Shown here in pieces: positions 58,690 to 64,000 of a stretch of 64,000 nucleotides of DNA. Source of the stretch: Nocardioides baekrokdamisoli (GTDB lineage: Bacteria; Actinomycetota; Actinomycetes; Propionibacteriales; Nocardioidaceae); contig NZ_AP019307.1 in assembly GCF_003945325.1 (NCBI RefSeq), positions 2,852,001 to 2,916,000 on the forward strand, given 5' to 3'. The position numbers and the translations under genes were made by a program. Position 1 is the stretch's first letter. Each line of letters starts with the position of its first letter. Below the pieces are notes generated by a model. The model was not told the DNA's origin. It ran no database searches and was given only the letters and a program-made list of their open reading frames with translations.

Positions 58690-59392
58690 GGGTCCACATG
58701 AGCGGTTGGGTCACGACGACACCCTGAGTGTTGTTGGGCGCGGACGGGCTCAGGGTTGCGACGACCTCACAGGTCCACGGGGATCCGATGTTGAGGTCGC
58801 CTGCAATCGCCGTGTGGGATCCGGTGATGCCCGACGGGATCCCGTTGTAGGACAGGTCGTTCCACGCCGCCGCAGAGTTGAAGGTCGTTCCGGCTGAGCA
58901 TCGGATGGACACCGTCAGGCTCCCGCCGCCACAGAGGTCACCTGCCGTCGGCGTCGTGGGGTTCTGCGTGCAGAAGGGGCTGGGCGAAGTCAGTGCGAAG
59001 GCCGACCCGTTGATGCTCCCCACGTTGCTGAACGTCACGTCGACCGGCACCGTGGATTGGCCAGGCGACAACAGCGTGGCAAGGCCCCCGTATTTATTGA
59101 TGGTCGAACAGCTGGAGCTGTTGGTGGCGGCGTCGTAGGAGTGGCAGACCGCCGCGCCGCTGGACTCCTGGAGCAGCGCGGCGTGGACGGCGGCTGCGCT
59201 GTTGGTGGGGTTGGTGATGACGGACGATGCCCAAGCTGAGAGGGTGCCGTTCGCCCCCAGGACGAGAAGGCATCCCGCCGTGGCCGCAGCGACCACGACT
59301 CCCAGTTGGTGCGACCGCCAGACGCGGGCGTGGACGTGGCGGGGGCGTTTGCGGCGCCCGCGGTTCGACGAACGACTAGGCGACGGTGTCAT
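58682..59392 (-). CDS. SipW-type signal peptide secreted protein (copy 1)
   Basis: A 236-aa exported protein: basic N terminus, hydrophobic LGVVVAAATAGCLLVLGANG followed by TLSAWASSVITN, the pattern of SipW-dependent (TasA/camelysin-like) precursors. Mature domain has conserved CSTINKYGGLATLLSPGQST and ends VVVTQPLMWTLS. Same ending (TQPLxWTL) in the two paralogues. Start overlaps the upstream signal peptidase gene by 17 nt. Likely a surface or biofilm fibre-type subunit; no activity known. Confidence 0.82.
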   Translation of the reverse strand: MTPSPSRSSNRGRRKRPRHVHARVWRSHQLGVVVAAATAGCLLVLGANGTLSAWASSVITNPTNSAAAVHAALLQESSGAAVCHSYDAATNSSSCSTINKYGGLATLLSPGQSTVPVDVTFSNVGSINGSAFALTSPSPFCTQNPTTPTAGDLCGGGSLTVSIRCSAGTTFNSAAAWNDLSYNGIPSGITGSHTAIAGDLNIGSPWTCEVVATLSPSAPNNTQGVVVTQPLMWTLS

Positions 59393-60290
59393 TGCCTGGA
59401 CCGTCGGTGTCATCGTTGCTCGACTCATCCGGATCCGCCGGGCGTGGCGGGAAGCCGACGACGAGGCCGTACAACGGGATGGCAAGGCATCCGAGCACGA
59501 GCAGTACCCAGAACCACCACGAGATCGCTGCGTCCAGGTGGACGTGGTACTCGCCGTCGGAGCCCTTCACGTCGGTCGAGACCGTGCCGACCTCGCCGCT
59601 GGCGAGCACGACCGAACTACCGCCCACAGCGGTGACACGAAGCGGCATCAGGCCCGTGCTCACGAAGCTCGCCTCGCCGCCCGTGCGCGCGGCATGTGAG
59701 GCGACCAGTTCGCCGTTGAGGAGCGGCTTGTGCCAGACCAGTGCGATGTCGATCGCCAGTGCGACCATCACGAGCGTGGCGGCCAACCGCCATTTCCGGC
59801 GCAGCAACCGCCGGGTCGCAGCAATCACGATCGCTGCGACGAAGAAGATCGGAGCACAGACGACGAGCCAGCCGACGCCTGGCCAGGTCATCTCGACTCT
59901 GCCGACGAGGTTGGTGTCCCTCAGCTTCCACGGGTCGACGGCAGGGATGACGCCCTTGGTCGAGACGGTGCCGTCGCCGTTGATGCTCCACACCCGGTGG
60001 CTGTACGTGACGTTCGGGGCGCCGGGCGGGTGGAAGGAGATGAAGTCGCCGACTTTGAGCGAGGCCACGTCGACAGGTCGGGTCCAGATGAGGGAGCCCA
60101 CCGGTGCCACTGTGCCCATGGAGGGCGATCGGACGACCTCGAGGCGGCCCCCACTCACCCGCCAGACGCCGGCGAACAGGAGCATCCCGACGACTCCCGC
60201 GAGAACGATCCAGCCGACGATCCGCACCCAGGGGTCCACGGAGTGTGGATCCTTCCGGGCGACGGAATCGTCGCGGTCACGCGTGGGCAC
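59376..60290 (-). CDS. SipW/ER-type signal peptidase I (copy A)
   Basis: A 304-aa membrane peptidase: helix RIVGWIVLAGVVGMLLFAGV, catalytic Ser in RSPSMGTVAPVGSLIW, His in VTYSHRVWSINGDGT with STKGVIP, the Ser-His arrangement of SipW and eukaryotic-type enzymes rather than Ser-Lys. Two further helices (LVVCAPIFFVAAIVIAA, WRLAATLVMVALAIDIALVW) and a late one follow. Its neighbours on both sides are its likely substrates. Confidence 0.88.
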   Translation of the reverse strand: MPTRDRDDSVARKDPHSVDPWVRIVGWIVLAGVVGMLLFAGVWRVSGGRLEVVRSPSMGTVAPVGSLIWTRPVDVASLKVGDFISFHPPGAPNVTYSHRVWSINGDGTVSTKGVIPAVDPWKLRDTNLVGRVEMTWPGVGWLVVCAPIFFVAAIVIAATRRLLRRKWRLAATLVMVALAIDIALVWHKPLLNGELVASHAARTGGEASFVSTGLMPLRVTAVGGSSVVLASGEVGTVSTDVKGSDGEYHVHLDAAISWWFWVLLVLGCLAIPLYGLVVGFPPRPADPDESSNDDTDGPGNDTVA

Positions 60291-60341
60291 GGTGCAGGTC
60301 GTTCTTTCGGTCGAGATCGTGAGCAGATCGGCGGCGGTTGA

Positions 60342-61010
60342 TCAGGTCAGCGTCCAGGTGAGCGGCTGCGTCACCTGCACACCCTGGGCATTCACGTTCG
60401 CACCGAGGATCAGAGTCGTCACGATGCGGCAGGTCCACGACGCGCCGACCGTGAGGTCCGCAGCGGTCGTGTGCGACAGCGCCGCCGTGGGAGGAGCCGC
60501 GGCGGAGTAGCTGAGGTCGGCCCAGGGGCTGGTTCCGGTGTATGTGGTGCCGTTGTTGCAACTCACCGAGATCGTCAGATCGCCGTCAGTGCACAGGTTG
60601 CCCGGGGTCGGCGTACCCGTCGTGGGCGAGGAGGCGCACGTCCCGGGAGTGAGCGAGAACGTGGAGCCGTTCTTGGCGCCGATGTTCGTGAAGGTGACGT
60701 AGACCGTCCGGCTGTCGCCGGGGGAGAGGGGCGTGGCGGTGCCGCCGTACTTGTTGATCGTGGTGCAACTTGCGTACGCATTGGACGGGTCGTCGCTGGA
60801 TCTGCAGGTCGCTGCACCGCTCGTTTCCTGCAGGATCACGGCCGTGGCTGCGGCGACGGAGTTCGTGTTGTTCGTGATGACCGCGGAGGTCCAACTGGCC
60901 AGAGTGCCGTTGGCGCCGAGCGCCAGGAGCCCAACTGCGGCTGCGGTGGCGGTCACCAGGACCAGCGGCCGGTGTCGCTGTCGGTCCGCTCGCCGTGTGC
61001 GTCGATCCAT
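60342..61010 (-). CDS. SipW-type signal peptide secreted protein (copy 2)
   Basis: A 222-aa paralogue of the gene at 58682: LVLVTATAAAVGLLALGANG then TLASWTSAVITN, CTTINKYGGTATPLSPGDSR, six or more Cys in the mature part, and the C-terminal VQVTQPLTWTLT. Processing by one of the two adjacent SipW-type peptidases is expected. Confidence 0.83.
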   Translation of the reverse strand: MDRRTRRADRQRHRPLVLVTATAAAVGLLALGANGTLASWTSAVITNNTNSVAAATAVILQETSGAATCRSSDDPSNAYASCTTINKYGGTATPLSPGDSRTVYVTFTNIGAKNGSTFSLTPGTCASSPTTGTPTPGNLCTDGDLTISVSCNNGTTYTGTSPWADLSYSAAAPPTAALSHTTAADLTVGASWTCRIVTTLILGANVNAQGVQVTQPLTWTLT

Positions 61011-61035
61011 GATTACCCCCTCGAGAAGATGGCCC

Positions 61036-61067
61036 GTGTGGTGGCCGGCTCAGGCCAGCCACCACAC
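61036..61067 (-). terminator. Hairpin between SipW-type genes
   Basis: GTGTGGTGGC (61036-61045) and GCCACCACAC (61058-61067) form a 10-bp stem with a 12-nt loop in the 68-nt gap between copies 3 and 2. It may reduce read-through, giving different amounts of the two proteins. Confidence 0.6.
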
Positions 61068-61078
61068 AGGTGCATGGG

Positions 61079-61699
61079 TTACGCGAGCGTCCAGACCAGC
61101 GGCTGCGTGGCGATCTGGCCGGCGATCTGCGGTGAGGCGGTGGCAGGGACCGCGACCGTGAAGGTGCACTGCGTCGAAGCGCCGGCAGCCAGGGTGCCCA
61201 CCGTCTGCGAACCGAAGGAGGACAGCGCGACCGGCGTACCCGTCGTGTCGAGCGAGCTCGGGGCGGTGCACTTGATCGTGACGGTGGCGACATCGCAGAT
61301 GCTCTGCGTTGCCGAGGCGCTGCCTGCGCTCTTGACACAGGTCCCGGGAGCGAGCGTGAGCGAGCCCGAGGCGGTGCCGGTGTTCGTCATGGTGACGGTC
61401 GTGGCCTGGTTGGTGCCAGGCGCCAGCGGGGTGGCGGTGCCGCCGTACTTGTTGATGGTCGAACAGGTGTAGCTGTTCGATCCGTCGTTGTTGTCGGTCG
61501 ACACACAGGTGTTGGTGCCGTCGGTCTCGGTGAGGACCTTGGCGTCCGCGGCCTTGACCGTGTTGGTGTCGTTGGTCAGGATCGCCGTCGACCACGAGGC
61601 GAGCGTGCCGTTCACGCCGAGGACCAAGGCGAGAGCGGCGAGAACGCCACCAGCCCAGAGCACCGGGGTGGTCCGGCGCCGCTTCTGCGTAGAAGTCAT
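61079..61699 (-). CDS. SipW-type signal peptide secreted protein (copy 3)
   Basis: A 206-aa paralogue: PVLWAGGVLAALALVLGVNG then TLASWSTAILTN, CSTINKYGGTATPLAPGTNQ, and C-terminal QIATQPLVWTLA. GGGGAAA stands 6 nt before ATG 61699. The 155 bp upstream (61700-61854) are AT-richer and may hold its promoter; no gene is seen there. Confidence 0.83.
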   Translation of the reverse strand: MTSTQKRRRTTPVLWAGGVLAALALVLGVNGTLASWSTAILTNDTNTVKAADAKVLTETDGTNTCVSTDNNDGSNSYTCSTINKYGGTATPLAPGTNQATTVTMTNTGTASGSLTLAPGTCVKSAGSASATQSICDVATVTIKCTAPSSLDTTGTPVALSSFGSQTVGTLAAGASTQCTFTVAVPATASPQIAGQIATQPLVWTLA

Positions 61700-61854
61700 G
61701 AAGAATTTCCCCATCTCATAGGTTGCGACGATGCGGAGCGACATCGTTGCCGGTTTGAAGATCGATCACGCGCGAGGCCGTCCGAGTACCTCTGCGCGGA
61801 TATTCAACGGCATCGGCGCGGATTTGTTACGAAAATCAAGAAATGCCGTCCGAA

Positions 61855-62790
61855 TCAATCTTGATCTGGCCGCTCGAGGCTTGAAGCGCTGTGCTTTCCG
61901 CGTATTCGAACGTCGTCCTCGTCCTCTGATTCAGCTGCGAATCCGACCACCAGTCCGTACAACGGGATCGTCATCGCCGCCAGAACCATGGCAACCCACA
62001 ACCACCATGGGATCGCGCTCGCGAAGTTGACGTGGTAGCGGCTGTCGGAGCCTGTGGCACTGGTGCGTACGGTCCCGACCTCGCCCGGTTCGATCACCAC
62101 CGAGGATCCGCCGACACCGGTGACGCGGAGCGGCAGGAGCCCGGTGCTGACGAAACTCGCACTCACGCCGCTGGAATCGGTTTTCGACCCGACGATCTGT
62201 GCGTTTAGCAACGGCTTGTAGACGACGAGTGCCGCATCGAGCGCCAGCGCGACCAGCACGAGGGTGGCCGGGAGCCGCCAACTGCGAGGCAGGATCCGGC
62301 GCAGCCCCAGGATCAGGAGCGCGGACAGCCCCAGTAATGGGGCGCAGACAAGCAGCCAGCCGGCGCCGGGCCAGACCATCCGTACCTTGCCGACGATGTC
62401 GTTGCCGCGCAGTTTCCAGGCGTCCGGAGCCGGGATGACGCCCTTGGTCTGGATGGTCCCGTCGGGTGAGATCTTCCAGACGCGGTGGCTGTACGTGACG
62501 CGTGGCTGGCCGGGTGGGTGGAACGAGATGAAGTCACCGACCCTGAGGGTGGACGCGTCCACCGGGAGAGTCCAGATCAGGGACCCGACGGGAGCGACAG
62601 TCCCCATCGAGGGTGTCCGGACGACCTCCCATCGACCACCGGCCACGCGCCACGACCCGGCGAACAGGATGACTCCGACAAAGAGCGCCACCAGTGCGAG
62701 CGACAGAAATCTGAGCATCCCATTCCGGCTCGTCGATTGGCGACCGGGATCCGTGCGCTGGCGACGCCGTGGTGCACGCATGAAAGACAT
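61855..62790 (-). CDS. SipW/ER-type signal peptidase I (copy B)
   Basis: A 311-aa paralogue of copy A, with Ser in RTPSMGTVAPVGSLIWT, His in VTYSHRVWKISPDGT and the same QTKGVIPAPDAWKLRGND block and helices. ATG 62790 or, three codons later, 62781. Two peptidases and three substrates in one stretch suggest duplication of a peptidase-substrate unit. Confidence 0.87.
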   Translation of the reverse strand: MSFMRAPRRRQRTDPGRQSTSRNGMLRFLSLALVALFVGVILFAGSWRVAGGRWEVVRTPSMGTVAPVGSLIWTLPVDASTLRVGDFISFHPPGQPRVTYSHRVWKISPDGTIQTKGVIPAPDAWKLRGNDIVGKVRMVWPGAGWLLVCAPLLGLSALLILGLRRILPRSWRLPATLVLVALALDAALVVYKPLLNAQIVGSKTDSSGVSASFVSTGLLPLRVTGVGGSSVVIEPGEVGTVRTSATGSDSRYHVNFASAIPWWLWVAMVLAAMTIPLYGLVVGFAAESEDEDDVRIRGKHSASSLERPDQD

Positions 62791-62846
62791 GGGAACGCGT
62801 CTCGTGGTTCAGGAGGATGAATTCGATGGACGTACGTGGTGGGGTT

Positions 62847-62872
62847 TTGCGGCAATTCAGAAAATACCGCAA
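62847..62872 (-). other. Leader hairpin upstream of peptidase B
   Basis: TTGCGG (62847-62852) and CCGCAA (62867-62872) could pair in the 5' leader of the peptidase gene. The stretch 62870-62915 is AT-rich and is the probable promoter zone. Confidence 0.3.
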
Positions 62873-62915
62873 CCGACATATCTATCCGCATAGTTAAACA
62901 AATGCATCCGTAGCG

Positions 62916-62940
62916 CTACGTAATTCCACTACGGAATTAC
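62916..62940 (-). terminator. Hairpin after the Cys-pair repeat gene
   Basis: ACGTAATTCC-actac-GGAATTACGT, 10-bp perfect stem, 19 nt past the stop at 62959. Adjacent GTAGCGCTAC is itself a palindrome. Confidence 0.6.
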
Positions 62941-62958
62941 GTTTGGGGGGTCGTGATG

Positions 62959-64000
62959 TCAGATCTCGGCCGCCGCCGGATGCGTCGGAGGAGCCGTCCC
63001 GGTCCCCGGGTCGGACAGGCCCACGAGCATGCAATGACCGTTTCCGCACCAGATGTCGCTCCACTGGTACGCGGTGTAGCCACCCGGGCTCGGGTGCGCT
63101 GACCACGCGGTTCCCTTCAGGCGTATGACGTACTGCCCCTGATGGGCCCCGGAGCCGTGGTTGAACTGTCCGATCAGTCCGCAGTCCGACGCCGAGCCGC
63201 ACGATGCCGGTGAGGCGAAGGACCCGTTCGTCGGGCCTGTCTGCTGCCCGGACCAGGGCGTGTAGAAGCCGCCTCGGGCGACGTAGCCGTTGACGTACCC
63301 GCCGCGCCCGTGGCTGTCCGCTCCGCCGGTCACGACGCAGAACGTGACGGACCGACAGGCCAGACCTGCGACGCGCATCCCTTCTGCGCGGAACTTCGAC
63401 GCGTCGCCGAACTCCAATGTGACCTTGCGTGCCTTCCACGACGTGCCGCCGTGCAACAGGTCGAGCGAGGTCGTCCCGTGCCCGGCGGCATCGGCCGTAC
63501 CCAGGGCGGCGCATTGCGCGACGGCGAAGCACGAGACGGACGAAACGAACTTCGACGGCGATGCCATCCGGCGCCAGTGGGAACCGTCCCACGCGGCCAG
63601 GACGCCGTAGGTCGCCACCGGGTCGAACTGGTTCGCGTACTGCATGTGGGCACCGCTTGCCAGACAGTACGTGGGGCTCACGCACGAGATGGCGTCCATC
63701 GCCCAACTCGACGGGAGGCTGGCGACCGAACTGATGGACTGGCCGTTCCACCGGAAGACCCTGGACGTGCTGTCGGCTGCGGGCCCGCCGCCCCCCACGA
63801 TCAGACAGAAGGTCGGGGTGGCGCATGAGACGTGTTCGAAGCTGGGTCCGTGGCCATTGGGACTGGCGATCGAGCTCGTGTCGATCTCGGTCCAGGAACT
63901 TCCGTTCCACATCTCGGCCAGAGGAGGCACTGCTTCTGCTCCTTGGCTGTACGTCTGCTGCTGCCCGACTGCGAGGCACCAAGCGATGCTTGTGCAGCTG
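62959..64000 (-). CDS. Secreted Cys-pair repeat protein, 5' end outside the window
   Basis: At least 347 residues, open to the window edge. Built from about seven repeats of ~45-50 residues, each with a Cys-pair followed by a small-hydrophobic turn: SIAWCLAVG, PTFCLIVG, PTYCLASG, AQCAALG, VTFCVVTG, SDCGLIG and GHCMLVG, alternating with W-containing strands (FRWNGQSIS, AAWDGSHW). This is a beta-propeller-like arrangement common in actinobacterial exported proteins. C terminus ...THPAAAEI. The signal peptide must lie beyond 64000. Confidence 0.75.
   Translation of the reverse strand, partial: SCTSIAWCLAVGQQQTYSQGAEAVPPLAEMWNGSSWTEIDTSSIASPNGHGPSFEHVSCATPTFCLIVGGGGPAADSTSRVFRWNGQSISSVASLPSSWAMDAISCVSPTYCLASGAHMQYANQFDPVATYGVLAAWDGSHWRRMASPSKFVSSVSCFAVAQCAALGTADAAGHGTTSLDLLHGGTSWKARKVTLEFGDASKFRAEGMRVAGLACRSVTFCVVTGGADSHGRGGYVNGYVARGGFYTPWSGQQTGPTNGSFASPASCGSASDCGLIGQFNHGSGAHQGQYVIRLKGTAWSAHPSPGGYTAYQWSDIWCGNGHCMLVGLSDPGTGTAPPTHPAAAEI

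Overview
The window is high-GC, densely packed actinobacterial chromosome with many GTG starts, 1-8 nt gene overlaps and short intergenic gaps. The gene families and the frequent GTACG words suggest Nocardioidaceae/Propionibacteriales; that is inference, since no rRNA or marker gene is present.

Region 1 (1-14.3 kb) is core chromosome: panB, a monooxygenase-like protein, glutamine-dependent NAD synthetase, then two tandem sets of a circularly permuted ATP-grasp protein, an alpha-E protein and transglutaminases. Set one is separate genes plus an 1107-aa transglutaminase/DUF2126 protein; set two is an ATP-grasp/alpha-E fusion plus a transglutaminase. Region 2 (14.4-19.5 kb) is a rearranged junction: an IS3-family element with a -1 frameshift site abuts the 3' half of an RHS-type toxin gene, followed by a small membrane protein (possible immunity partner), a fourth transglutaminase and an AraC-type regulator.

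Region 3 (19.5-30.7 kb) is catabolic. A Baeyer-Villiger-type monooxygenase overlaps an alpha/beta hydrolase. An Lrp-type regulator with scoA/scoB lies divergent from a seven-gene phenylalanine/tyrosine operon (hppD, hmgA, unknown gene, fahA, amino-acid dehydrogenase, phhA, phhB). Together they can take phenylalanine to fumarate and acetoacetyl-CoA, except that no recognisable maleylacetoacetate isomerase is present.

Region 4 (30.8-43.3 kb) is the most unusual part: about 18 short, unrelated cargo ORFs (secreted lipoproteins, small membrane proteins, a signal peptidase, an Imm51-like protein, zinc-ribbon proteins) separated by 19 copies of one short direct repeat, consensus RACGCMCTGATCTGCCGC, always in the same orientation. 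Two apparently identical IS110-family elements each sit exactly inside a copy of this repeat. The region behaves like an integron-style cassette array but has no canonical attC site and no integrase in the window.

Region 5 (43.4-64 kb) carries a SnoaL/ketosteroid-isomerase-like gene under a perfect KstR-like palindrome; a lipoprotein/ECF sigma/anti-sigma operon with matching divergent ECF-type promoters; a membrane protein plus cupredoxin pair; a YdeI-like protein; a DedA protein; several secreted proteins; a sigma factor fused to its own zinc-finger and membrane segment; a GntR regulator; a two-component system; an OatA-like acyltransferase; and a minus-strand set of two SipW/ER-type signal peptidases with three SipW-type secreted proteins. 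A Cys-pair repeat secreted protein runs off the right edge.
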